Position numbers and translations under genes: made by a program. DNA of 64,000 bases from Hoylesella nanceiensis DSM 19126 = JCM 15639 (GTDB lineage Bacteria > Bacteroidota > Bacteroidia > Bacteroidales > Bacteroidaceae), in the NCBI RefSeq assembly GCF_000379965.1, contig NZ_KB904327.1, positions 620,001-684,000 on the forward strand, given 5' to 3'. Shown piece after piece: positions 46,002-54,551 of this stretch (the first letter of the stretch is position 1; each line of letters starts with the position of its first letter). Below the pieces are notes generated by a model. It ran no database searches. It was not told the origin of the DNA and worked only from the letters and a program-made list of their open reading frames with translations.

Positions 46002-46766
46002 CTAAACCTCAAATTCAAGTCCATCATAAGCAAAATAAACATTACTTGGTAATCGTTTCGATGCTTCAACGTGCACACCTATCTCGTGAGTAACATGAGT
46101 TAAGAATGTTTTCTCTGCACCAATCGACTTTGAAAAAGCTATGGCTTCGTCTATTAATTGATGAGAATGATGTTCTTTCTCCCATCTTAATCCATTCACA
46201 ACCAATACTTTTACACCTTTCAATAATTCTTTTTCTGTATCATCTATCGTCTTCATGTCGGTGATATAGGCCCCTTCTCCAAATCGATAAGCCAGTATGG
46301 GCAACTTACCATGATATACTTTGATGGGCAATACCTCTACCTCATTCACCTTAAAAGCCTTTCCACTCTCAATAGTATGCAGATTTAAGCGAGGTACTCC
46401 TGGGTAAAGTTCATCGGTAAAACAATAAGGCATGGTTTGTTTTAACGCCTTAGCTGTTGACGAATTGGCATAAACATCGATGTCACCAAATTGACAAAAG
46501 GGGCGAAGATCATCAATTCCTGCTACATGATCGTAGTGAATATGAGATATTAAAACGGCATTAATGGGTCTAAAAGGAACTTGAAGAAGTTGCATTCGTG
46601 CATCAGGTCCACAGTCTAACATTATTCTTGTGTTGGCAGTTTCTATCAAAGCAGATGTGCGATAACGCTTATCTTTACTATCATTACTTTGACAAACAGC
46701 GCAATTACAACCTAAAACGGGTACCCCATTCGATGTACCTGTACCCAAAAAGCGTAATTTCATCAT
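46002..46766 (-). CDS. MBL-fold metallohydrolase, PhnP-like
   Basis: 254 aa metallo-beta-lactamase-fold phosphodiesterase. The start KLRFLGTGTSNGVPVLGC and the CNCAVC cluster resemble PhnP, which carries an extra zinc site there. The catalytic metal motif SHIHYDHVAGIDDL is complete, and YITDMKTI and THVTHEIG supply further ligands. Cyclic phosphodiester hydrolysis is likely; no phn genes are near, so the biological substrate is unknown. It is the last gene of a minus-strand run with murB (42 bp gap) and the DUF4348 lipoprotein. Confidence 0.85.
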   Translation of the reverse strand: MMKLRFLGTGTSNGVPVLGCNCAVCQSNDSKDKRYRTSALIETANTRIMLDCGPDARMQLLQVPFRPINAVLISHIHYDHVAGIDDLRPFCQFGDIDVYANSSTAKALKQTMPYCFTDELYPGVPRLNLHTIESGKAFKVNEVEVLPIKVYHGKLPILAYRFGEGAYITDMKTIDDTEKELLKGVKVLVVNGLRWEKEHHSHQLIDEAIAFSKSIGAEKTFLTHVTHEIGVHVEASKRLPSNVYFAYDGLEFEV

Positions 46767-46808
46767 TATTAAAATTGAGCAAATTTAATGAGAAAACATC
46801 GTGAATAA

Positions 46809-47825
46809 CTATAAGATGTTTACCTCTGGGTGAATGGTTATGCCAAACTTACTTTGTACATCGTTGCATATTGTGTTGCAAAGCGTTAGAATATCGTTTC
46901 CACTTGCACCACCTTTATTTACCAACACCAATGCTTGTTTGGCATGAACCCCTGCATTTCCAAGTGTTTTTCCTTTCCAACCGCATTGTTCTATGAGCCA
47001 ACCTGCAGGCACTTTCTCGTGCTCTTCATCAACAAAATAATGAGGCATGTCGGGATATTGGGCAAGAAGTGCTTCGAAAGTAGAGCGTGATACGATTGGA
47101 TTCATAAAGAAACTGCCCGCATTTCCTTCTTCACTTGGTTCGGGAAGCTTGCTCTTTCTTATTTCAATAATCACGTCACGAAGTTGCGATAGTGTTGGAA
47201 CTTCTATTCCTTTCTCCACTAAAACGGCTTTAATATTACCATAACGCACGTTAGGTTGAAACACTTTTTTTACCAGATAGGTTACATGTGTTATGAAAAA
47301 ACGGCCTTTCCAAATAGTCTTAAAGTTACTTTTTCTGTAGCTATAATTACAATCTTCGTTTTTTAAAGTAACTCTTTCGCCATTCGAAAGGTCTATGGCT
47401 TCAATGCGATAGATCACGTCTTTTGCCTCAGAACCATAGGCTCCGATGTTCTGAACGGCGCTTGCTCCAACCGTTCCAGGTATATATGACATGTTTTCTA
47501 AGCCACTCCAACCATTCGAAACACAATAATCTACCACATCGTCCCAATGCTCTCCTGAACCACAACGCACAAAAATACCTTCTGAACAAGGCATTGTTTC
47601 GATGCCTTTTATATCTGAATGCAAGATAGTTGCAGGATAGTTTTGAGTGAACAACAAATTACTTCCCTCGCCAATAACAAGAGTTGGCAAATCGGAGTCT
47701 GTTCTATTGGCAATAAATGAATGTATTTCTTCAGCTGTCTCGAAGCTTACAAAGCGGTTACATTCAACGTCTATACCAAATGTGTTATGTGATAATAAAT
47801 TATAATTTCGAAGGTCTTTCATCAC
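46809..47825 (-). CDS. murB: UDP-N-acetylenolpyruvoylglucosamine reductase
   Basis: 338 aa FAD enzyme that reduces UDP-GlcNAc-enolpyruvate to UDP-MurNAc, the second committed step of peptidoglycan synthesis. FAD-binding signatures are VIGEGSNLLF and YIPGTVGASAVQNIGAYG; the catalytic Ser is in GNAGSFFMNP and the late Glu near the C-terminal HPEVNIL. The layout is the type I (E. coli) form. It starts 6 bp after the DUF4348 gene, so the two are cotranscribed. Confidence 0.97.
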   Translation of the reverse strand: MMKDLRNYNLLSHNTFGIDVECNRFVSFETAEEIHSFIANRTDSDLPTLVIGEGSNLLFTQNYPATILHSDIKGIETMPCSEGIFVRCGSGEHWDDVVDYCVSNGWSGLENMSYIPGTVGASAVQNIGAYGSEAKDVIYRIEAIDLSNGERVTLKNEDCNYSYRKSNFKTIWKGRFFITHVTYLVKKVFQPNVRYGNIKAVLVEKGIEVPTLSQLRDVIIEIRKSKLPEPSEEGNAGSFFMNPIVSRSTFEALLAQYPDMPHYFVDEEHEKVPAGWLIEQCGWKGKTLGNAGVHAKQALVLVNKGGASGNDILTLCNTICNDVQSKFGITIHPEVNIL

Positions 47826-47831
47826 AAGTGC

Positions 47832-48683
47832 TTATGTACTAAGTTTTGTTAGTTTCCATTTTCCGTCCTTTTTCTTAAAGGTTAGCTCGGTTTCTAAGCC
47901 GTTAGCAATACCTCTAATCAAAAAGATTTTTTGAGAACTCTCGGTATATTTCTGTCCGTAAAGGATGTTATAAAGGAGTCCTTGAGGTAATTCTGGAGCA
48001 AAAGCCGACCATTGTTCGGGTTCTAAAGAGCCCGTAATGTTCTTAAAATCATCATCAGGATCGGGACCAACAAATGTCAATGGGCTATTAATACTTTCTT
48101 GTTGAAAAGCTTCATCAGATACAAATTTCTTGTAAAAGCTTAGGAACGAAGAGTTTTGATTGTTGCCAATAGCTTTCACATCAATAGATGTCATCATCCA
48201 TTGACCATTTATTTTGTTAAAAACATATTGCTTAACGGTACTCGATTCGAGATAAATCTTCTCAACAACAACATGCTTTATAGCTGTATCTTTCGACAAT
48301 TCGAGTTGTCGTATGTTATCAAGAATAAGCGTATAAAACTCTTGTCGCATAAAGAAATGATCTATCTTCCACTGATTTTTCTGTAACATTGTAGTCTTAT
48401 TTCCTTGCACTACAGGCAAAGGAAATTGTATTCTCTTATACTGAAGCTTTTTATTTCCACAGAAATTGAAAAAGAAATCGTCGAAAAGTTCATCGGCAGC
48501 TTTAGGCACAGGCGCCTCTGCAATGACCTCTTCTACTGAGTCTTGCGCCACAGTATCAACGTTAACAGTATCAGCTGCGATTGAATCTGAAACTGGTTTC
48601 TTATTAGAACATCCCACGAAAGGACAACACATAGCTGAGACAATAGCTATGAAAAGAATAAAAAATAAAAACTTTCTCATCAT
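47832..48683 (-). CDS. lipoprotein, DUF4348-like
   Basis: 283 aa. The N terminus has a hydrophobic segment and a lipobox-like CCPFVGCSN (around 19-27), then a Val/Asp/Glu/Ala-rich linker (about 30-60) and a globular part starting ADELFDDFFFNFCGN. This resembles the DUF4348 group of Bacteroidetes lipoproteins, which has no known function. Probably in the periplasm or on the outer membrane. First gene of the unit with murB and the PhnP-like hydrolase. A -7-like box TAGTTTTG on the minus strand lies at 48728-48735. Confidence 0.75.
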   Translation of the reverse strand: MMRKFLFFILFIAIVSAMCCPFVGCSNKKPVSDSIAADTVNVDTVAQDSVEEVIAEAPVPKAADELFDDFFFNFCGNKKLQYKRIQFPLPVVQGNKTTMLQKNQWKIDHFFMRQEFYTLILDNIRQLELSKDTAIKHVVVEKIYLESSTVKQYVFNKINGQWMMTSIDVKAIGNNQNSSFLSFYKKFVSDEAFQQESINSPLTFVGPDPDDDFKNITGSLEPEQWSAFAPELPQGLLYNILYGQKYTESSQKIFLIRGIANGLETELTFKKKDGKWKLTKLST

Positions 48684-48777
48684 AATAGCTAAATAGAGAC
48701 TCTCGAGTCTCTTCTTATTTACAAGTGCAAAACTACAATTTTAATTCGATATATTTCGTATTTACATAGTAAAATAT

Positions 48778-48785
48778 TACCTTTG
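48778..48785 (+). promoter_or_regulatory. pheS promoter, -7 box
   Basis: TACCTTTG, ending 19 bases before the pheS ATG. Confidence 0.65.
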
Positions 48786-48804
48786 CATTGAAAAAATAAA
48801 ACAT

Positions 48805-49842
48805 ATGATTACAGAGAAGATAGAGAAACTTCTTGAAGAAGTTAAAGGCTTGTCTACCAACAATGCCGAAGAAATAGAACAACTGCGCATAAAATATCTT
48901 AGCAAGAAAGGTGAGATTTCACAGCTAATGAATGACTTTAGAGAGGTACCTGCAGAACTTAAGAAGACTGTTGGTATGAAAATTAATGAACTAAAGCAAT
49001 TAGCTATTGATAAGATTAACGAGCTAAAAGAAAACACAGGCTCTGCACAAACACAGAATAGTCTGCTCGATCTTACTCGTACTTCATATCCAATCAAGCT
49101 CGGTACACGTCATCCTCTAATGCTTGTACAGAACGAAATCATCGAAATTTTCCAACGAATGGGTTTCACTCTCGCAAGTAGTCCTGAGATAGACGACGAC
49201 CTTCATGTCTTCACTAAATTGAATTTCGCTGCAGATCACCCTGCAAGAGATATGCAAGACACCTTCTTTATTGAAGCAGATAGCGAGAATGTAACCAACA
49301 ATGTCATTCTTCGTTCGCACACATCTAACGACCAAAGCCACTATATGGAGACACATGAGCCTCCTATTAGAGTAATTTGTCCAGGACGAGTGTTCCGTAA
49401 TGAGGCTATAAGTGCACGTGCTCACTGTTTCTTCCATCAAGTAGAAGGATTATATGTTGATAAGAATGTGAGCTTTACTGACTTGAAACAAGTGTTGCTT
49501 TCTTTTGCTCGTGAGATGTTTGGAGCCGACACTAAGATTAGATTAAGACCCAGTTATTTCCCATTTACCGAACCTTCTGCAGAGATGGACATATCTTGTA
49601 ACATCTGTGATGGAGATGGTTGTGGATTCTGTAAGCACACTGGTTGGGTTGAAATTCTTGGTTGTGGAATGGTAGATCCTAACGTATTGGAAGCATGTGG
49701 TATTGACAGTAGCGTTTATACAGGCTACGCTTTCGGTATGGGTGTTGAGAGAATCACTAACCTTAAGTATCGTGTTAGCGACTTAAGATTGTTCTCTGAG
49801 AATGATACTCGATTCTTAAAGGAATTCGAATCGGCAAAATAA
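48805..49842 (+). CDS. pheS: phenylalanyl-tRNA synthetase alpha subunit
   Basis: 345 aa, complete. An N-terminal coiled-coil arm (1-85) for tRNA binding is followed by the class II catalytic domain: motif 1 HPLMLVQNEI, motif 2 region RVFRNEAISARAHCFFHQVEG and motif 3 GYAFGMGVERI. A Cys cluster (SCNICDGDGCGFC) near 265 is frequent in Bacteroidetes PheS. pheT is not adjacent; a terminator follows directly, so the two subunits are encoded apart. Confidence 0.97.
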   Translation: MITEKIEKLLEEVKGLSTNNAEEIEQLRIKYLSKKGEISQLMNDFREVPAELKKTVGMKINELKQLAIDKINELKENTGSAQTQNSLLDLTRTSYPIKLGTRHPLMLVQNEIIEIFQRMGFTLASSPEIDDDLHVFTKLNFAADHPARDMQDTFFIEADSENVTNNVILRSHTSNDQSHYMETHEPPIRVICPGRVFRNEAISARAHCFFHQVEGLYVDKNVSFTDLKQVLLSFAREMFGADTKIRLRPSYFPFTEPSAEMDISCNICDGDGCGFCKHTGWVEILGCGMVDPNVLEACGIDSSVYTGYAFGMGVERITNLKYRVSDLRLFSENDTRFLKEFESAK

Positions 49843-49869
49843 AGAAGATCAACTTGATACAATTATAAG

Positions 49870-49912
49870 AAATCCCTCAAACAAATAAATACTGTTTGAG
49901 GGATTTTTCTTT
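49870..49912 (+). terminator. rho-independent terminator after pheS
   Basis: AAATCCCTCAAAC (49870-49882) pairs with GTTTGAGGGATTT (49894-49906), followed by TTCTTTT. Confidence 0.93.
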
Positions 49913-50003
49913 TCTTATTCGATGTAAATCGGAAAGAACTTAGGAATATTCTTTTATACAATAAGCACCTTCGACTCTCACTACTACATAGTTTCTATCT
50001 TGC

Positions 50004-50091
50004 AAAAACATTGCTTTTACAAGGTAAAAGGATTAACTTTGGTGCGTAAAAGAGCTGTATTTAGAGTATAAAAGGACTGCTTTTATATCGA
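50004..50091 (+). repeat. 22-bp-period palindromic repeat array I (4 units)
   Basis: Units at 50004, 50026, 50048 and 50070, each exactly 22 bp, 88 bp total, all starting with AAAA. The first begins AAAAACATTGCTTTTACAAG. It ends 7 bp before the stop codon of the convergent thioesterase gene. Confidence 0.87.
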
Positions 50092-50098
50092 TACCCTT

Positions 50099-50878
50099 TT
50101 ACTTATTATCTTCAAAGATAAAGGCTATACGACAAACATCGGTTTCTTCTTCTGACGATTCATCGCTCTTTGTCACTCTAATGTGGTAATGGTCCGCAGA
50201 CACTTCTTCTTCATAAAAATGTAAAGTGCAACCATAATAAGCCTCTATAATATAAGCAATCTCTAATCTACGAAGCGCTTTCTTGCCCCAATAGTCTAAA
50301 GAATAGATGTCAAGGGCATGCTCTAAATACTTCATACTGTTGACGTGTCCATTCATATCAATGTCGCTATAAGACACTTTCACTGACTTAATACGATTGG
50401 CTTGCTTGCCTATCTTAACATGAGAAGGATTGTCTATGGGACATTCTTTCTCCTTTTCTACATAGTTTAAGATCGCTCCTTCGTTCAATTCTAATAGATC
50501 TGATGGTTTACGAGTATCGGTATCTATCAACGCCCAGATACTCTTTCCATAGCCGAAAACCTTTCCTTCTGGACTAACAACTGAATAATTACGAGTTGTA
50601 AAGAATTTCATTATTCCATCAACCCATGTCTCGATATAAAATTTATCGTACACTTTGGGCATCTCTTGCATCTCTAAAACTAAGCGAGAAAGCACCCATG
50701 TCTTGTGTTGCGGTAAGAGTTTACTCATTCCATAGCCTCTTTCATCAGAATGAAAGTCAGCTGCATTCAGCATGTGATTACCTAAATGACCTGGGAAAAG
50801 CATTCCCTTGAAGTTACAATGAAATGGCTCGGCCAAGAATAAATATCGACCAACCTTAGGCAATTTGTTATTTTCCAT
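50099..50878 (-). CDS. acyl-ACP thioesterase
   Basis: 259 aa, double hot-dog fold of the plant FatA/FatB-like family (PF01643). It releases fatty acids from acyl carrier protein. The second hot-dog has DMNGHVNSMKYLEHALD with the Asn/His catalytic residues, and the first has WVLSRLVLEM and YIETWVDGI. Gut and oral Bacteroidetes commonly carry one such enzyme. Single gene, converging on pheS. Confidence 0.9.
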   Translation of the reverse strand: MENNKLPKVGRYLFLAEPFHCNFKGMLFPGHLGNHMLNAADFHSDERGYGMSKLLPQHKTWVLSRLVLEMQEMPKVYDKFYIETWVDGIMKFFTTRNYSVVSPEGKVFGYGKSIWALIDTDTRKPSDLLELNEGAILNYVEKEKECPIDNPSHVKIGKQANRIKSVKVSYSDIDMNGHVNSMKYLEHALDIYSLDYWGKKALRRLEIAYIIEAYYGCTLHFYEEEVSADHYHIRVTKSDESSEEETDVCRIAFIFEDNK

Positions 50879-51081
50879 AATTCAATACTTTAGCACTTTA
50901 CTTCTTTTCCCATTATAATATGAGGATTTTCTTTATCTTTTATTCTACATCTACCTTATAGAAAGAGGCCAAAAGCAAGAAGTTAAAATCTAAATCGTGA
51001 GTTCTATCTCCTTTCTTCACAATGATCCATCTTGCTATAAACAACCCATAAGAGTATAATGCACAGAACACTTCGCTTATA

Positions 51082-51122
51082 TAAAAACATAATCCCGACA
51101 CTTATTGTAAGCATCGGGATTA
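51082..51122 (-). terminator. terminator of the OmpA-family gene
   Basis: On the minus strand TAATCCCGA and TCGGGATTA (51090-51122) form the stem, followed by a T-rich tract (51082-51089 region). Confidence 0.85.
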
Positions 51123-51160
51123 GTCGATTTAATTAAAAATGTTCTTATTGATAATTATTC

Positions 51161-52312
51161 TTATTTCGCGTTGTCGTTAAATGTAGCAACACGGTTGAAA
51201 GATACTTCTTCGAATAGAGTATCTGTTACACCCATACCCTTTGTTGTTAGACGGCTAGCAGCAATTCTGTATTTCTTAACAAGAGCTGTCTTAACTGCTT
51301 CAGCACGTGCTGTAGAAAGTTTTTGGTTGAATTCTGCGTTTCCTTCTGGAGAAGCATAACCTCTAATTTCAACCTTAGCTGTTGGGTGATTTCTCATGTA
51401 AGATGCGATCAACTCGATTGGAGCGTATTGTGCAGGGTCAATAACTGACTTACCTTGACGGAACAATACTGTTGGTTGCAAGTTAGTAACAGTTGTTTCT
51501 TTTACTTCTTTTATAACAGCAGTTGTTGGTCTGTTATTAGCATCTTGTAGAGCCTTTTGAAGGTCTGCAATACGTGCATCTTTACCGTTAAGTTCTGCAT
51601 CTTTTACGTTCAAGTCATTGCGTAGACCGTTGATTTGAGCATTCAAACCATCGATTTCAGCTTGATCACGTAATTGAGAAAGTGTGAAGTTGTGTGATCC
51701 GTTAGAACCTTTGAACTTGTAGATCAAACCACCATTCAATTGAACGAATGAACGACGAACATCGAAACGTACATCGTCTCTTCCGCCGAATCCGTTAAGT
51801 GCGTATGTGATTGAAGGTTCTACGTAGAATTGCCATTGCTTGTCTGAACCGAAGTTGAAAGCAAAGTCAAGACCAAGTTTTGATGTTGCGAAGTTTGTTG
51901 GCTTAACATTCTTGTTGTTGAATGTGTGTGCCCAACCTAAACCATATACAGCAACTAGTTCGAAACCACGTGGTGTTCCATTGTAACCACCAAACCAGTT
52001 AGAAAGGTTTGTTGTACCTAACAAAGAAGTATTGATGAACTTTACAAAAGTATTTTCTTGACGATTTGGTTTTACTGCGAAGTAAGCATTGCTCTCAACA
52101 GCTAGACCAAATACTGGAGTGAAGTTGCGACCGATACGTAAACCTGCGTTTGCATTAAGATCGCTTAACCACTTGTGACCTTTAGTAAAAGTCATAACAC
52201 CACCATTTACACCAACATACATGTTGTCAAATGTTTTGCTACCTGTCACTGTTTGTGCAGAAGCAGATGCTGCCAATGTAGCGGCAGCGAGCATTAATCC
52301 TAATTTTTTCAT
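51161..52312 (-). CDS. OmpA-family outer-membrane protein
   Basis: 383 aa. A signal peptide (MKKLGLMLAAATLAASASAQ) precedes an eight-stranded barrel-like region (about 25-205), then a short coiled linker (about 210-265, QAEIDGLNAQINGLRNDL) and a C-terminal OmpA domain (about 275-375; VEIRGYASPEGNAEFNQKL and LSTARAEAVKTAL) that binds peptidoglycan. It resembles the abundant major OmpA-like proteins of Prevotella and Porphyromonas. Monocistronic: promoter at 52365 and terminator at 51082. High expression is likely. Confidence 0.93.
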   Translation of the reverse strand: MKKLGLMLAAATLAASASAQTVTGSKTFDNMYVGVNGGVMTFTKGHKWLSDLNANAGLRIGRNFTPVFGLAVESNAYFAVKPNRQENTFVKFINTSLLGTTNLSNWFGGYNGTPRGFELVAVYGLGWAHTFNNKNVKPTNFATSKLGLDFAFNFGSDKQWQFYVEPSITYALNGFGGRDDVRFDVRRSFVQLNGGLIYKFKGSNGSHNFTLSQLRDQAEIDGLNAQINGLRNDLNVKDAELNGKDARIADLQKALQDANNRPTTAVIKEVKETTVTNLQPTVLFRQGKSVIDPAQYAPIELIASYMRNHPTAKVEIRGYASPEGNAEFNQKLSTARAEAVKTALVKKYRIAASRLTTKGMGVTDTLFEEVSFNRVATFNDNAK

Positions 52313-52364
52313 TTCTCTCTAAGAATTTTGTTTGATAATAATGTATCCTTAACTAAATCTGTTG

Positions 52365-52394
52365 CAAAGTAAAAGAAAATTATTGAGACAACAA
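52365..52394 (-). promoter_or_regulatory. promoter of the OmpA-family gene
   Basis: On the minus strand TTG (52392-52394), a 19-bp gap, then TTACTTTG (52365-52372), one base off TAnnTTTG. Leader about 45 nt. Confidence 0.5.
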
Positions 52395-52666
52395 AATAAA
52401 TTCAAGAAAAAATCATCTAAACGCCCTATTTATAATAGTTTACATTCATTTTTTAATCTATTTAACACGAAATTAGTGCTGCACAAGACATTTATAAGTG
52501 GGAATTTCGTTAAAATTCACCATTTCTGAGCTTTAAAGCACATACACTTTATGTTATTCTTATTTACACATTATTATATTATATGAATTTCAAAACACGT
52601 CCAAAGCGATACCATACAACAAGAATAATAACCCCAAACAAGGATACTAAATTCCCTTCTATTCCT

Positions 52667-52754
52667 AAAAACATTACTTTTGCCACTTAAAAGCATTGAT
52701 ATTACCCTTTAAAAGCAATGCTATTACAATGCAAAACCTATGCTTTTACTTCCC
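52667..52754 (+). repeat. 22-bp-period palindromic repeat array J (4 units)
   Basis: Units at 52667, 52689, 52711 and 52733, exactly 22 bp each, 88 bp total, beginning AAAAAC, AAAAGC, AAAAGC and AAAACC. Lies between divergent genes. Confidence 0.86.
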
Positions 52755-52875
52755 ACAAAGCCTATACCCCACTCCATCAGCATCCACATCAGACCTCAAG
52801 AAGCATAAAACCTGTTATTATTCACATCTTAAATAAATAATAGATTTAAGTCTACTATATTTTAAATTAATGTGT

Positions 52876-52883
52876 TAACTTTG
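52876..52883 (+). promoter_or_regulatory. -7 box of the THUMP methyltransferase gene, with long leader
   Basis: TAACTTTG about 198 bases before the start codon. The leader contains a small GGC/GCC hairpin (52892-52902) and an 11-codon ORF at 52948 (MRSDVLSEGKT). I recognise no riboswitch. Confidence 0.45.
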
Positions 52884-53080
52884 CACCAGATAGGCTCTTT
52901 GCCGAAGAAAAGATTGTAAAACGAATAAAACAAGTACTCAAAACCATGCGTTCTGATGTACTTTCAGAAGGCAAGACCTAACACGAAGCAAGAGATAAAG
53001 CGATTTAAAAGCCTCTAATTGCTTACTTCAATCAAAATAGATTAACACATACATTATCAAAATATTTAAGAAAGACGAAT

Positions 53081-54541
53081 ATGGAATTTGAACTCATCGC
53101 CAAAACCTTTATGGGATTGGAACAAGTATTGGCACAAGAACTCACTCAATTAGGCGCAAACAACATCACCATAGGCAGGAGAATGGTTGCCTTTACGGGA
53201 GATAAAGGACTGATGTATCGTGCAAATTTCCAACTACATACAGCCATCAGAATATTAAAACCCATCAAACATTTCAAGGCAAACTCTGCAGATGACGTGT
53301 ATGAAGAAATCAAAAAAATAGACTGGAGCCAATATATTGAGAAAGGAAAGACCTTCTCTGTTGATTCTGTTGTATATTCTGAAGAATTTAGAAACTCTCG
53401 TTTTGTGACCTATAAGGTTAAAGATGCCATCGTAGACCAATTCAGAGAGAGCACAGGAACACGTCCAAACATTTCGATTTCGAATCCCGACATTCGTTTA
53501 AATATCCACATTGCTGACGACAAAGCTACTCTTTCACTCGACTCAAGTGGTGAAAGTCTTCACCGAAGAGGTTACCGCCAAGAAACAACCGAAGCCCCAT
53601 TAAATGAGGTTTTGGCCGCAGGTATGATCCTAATGAGCGGTTGGAAGGGCGAAACAGACTTCATTGACCCTATGTGTGGCTCTGGAACTCTGCTCATTGA
53701 GGCTGCTCTTATCGCAAGAAACATCAACCCTGGTGTGTTTAGAAAGGAGTTTGCGTTTGAGCGTTGGAATGATTTTGATAAAGAACTATTCGACAATATT
53801 TATAATGATGATAGCCAAGAGCGTGATTTTGAACATCATATTTATGGCTACGATATCGACATTAAGGCTGTAAACACAGCTCGCTTAAATGCAAGAGCAG
53901 CTGGACTTACAAAGGATATCACTATCGAAGAGGCTGACTTCAAGAACTTTAAGCAGCCCGAAAATCCTGCTATTCTTATCACTAACCCACCTTATGGTGA
54001 ACGTATCTCAACACCAAACCTTCTCGGAACCTATAAGATGATTGGCGAAAGACTTAAACATCAATTTGTTGGTAACGATGCTTGGATATTGAGTTATCGT
54101 GAAGAATGTTTTGAACAAATAGGACTTAAACCCTCTATTAAGATACCTGTATTTAATGGTTCACTAGAATGTGAATTCAGAAAGTATGCCCTTTTCGGAG
54201 GAAGAATGAAAGATTTTAGAGAAGAAGGTGGAATTGTAAAAACTGAAAGTGAAAAGAAACAGATGGCTGAAAAACATCGTTTCAAGAAAAATAGAGAGTT
54301 TAAAAAGAAGATAGAAGAAGAGGAAGAGAACGAAGTTTCAGACATTCGATCATTTAAATTCCATTCTCTTGAGCGCAAAAAGCCCTCATCTTTCCGTGAT
54401 AAAGACGACGATGAACGCCGTGAAAGACGTGGACACAGATTCTCTAAAACCGATAAATCTGGTAATAGAAAAGATCGTCAAGAACAACGTCGCAAGATGT
54501 TTGGCTCGTCAAAGCGTGGCAATAAACCTACAACAAAATAA
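53081..54541 (+). CDS. THUMP-domain rRNA methyltransferase (RlmL N-terminal/YpsC-like)
   Basis: 486 aa. A THUMP RNA-binding domain (about 45-155) precedes a Rossmann SAM-methyltransferase with DPMCGSGTLLIEAAL (motif I) and NPPYGER (catalytic NPPY), as in the N2-guanine 23S rRNA methyltransferases. From about residue 378 a highly charged, Lys/Arg/Glu/Asp-rich tail of about 110 residues follows with no hydrophobic core, probably an RNA- or ribosome-binding extension. The gene precedes the DPP-IV-like gene by 10 bp. Confidence 0.9.
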   Translation: MEFELIAKTFMGLEQVLAQELTQLGANNITIGRRMVAFTGDKGLMYRANFQLHTAIRILKPIKHFKANSADDVYEEIKKIDWSQYIEKGKTFSVDSVVYSEEFRNSRFVTYKVKDAIVDQFRESTGTRPNISISNPDIRLNIHIADDKATLSLDSSGESLHRRGYRQETTEAPLNEVLAAGMILMSGWKGETDFIDPMCGSGTLLIEAALIARNINPGVFRKEFAFERWNDFDKELFDNIYNDDSQERDFEHHIYGYDIDIKAVNTARLNARAAGLTKDITIEEADFKNFKQPENPAILITNPPYGERISTPNLLGTYKMIGERLKHQFVGNDAWILSYREECFEQIGLKPSIKIPVFNGSLECEFRKYALFGGRMKDFREEGGIVKTESEKKQMAEKHRFKKNREFKKKIEEEEENEVSDIRSFKFHSLERKKPSSFRDKDDDERRERRGHRFSKTDKSGNRKDRQEQRRKMFGSSKRGNKPTTK

Positions 54542-54551
54542 AACCTAAACT

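Larger units (their letters stand above)
52313..53080. other. divergent spacer between the OmpA and methyltransferase genes
   Basis: 768 bp. It holds the OmpA promoter, repeat array J (52667-52754), a -7 box TAACTTTG (52876-52883) and a leader of about 190 nt for the plus-strand gene. No other gene seen. Confidence 0.65.
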
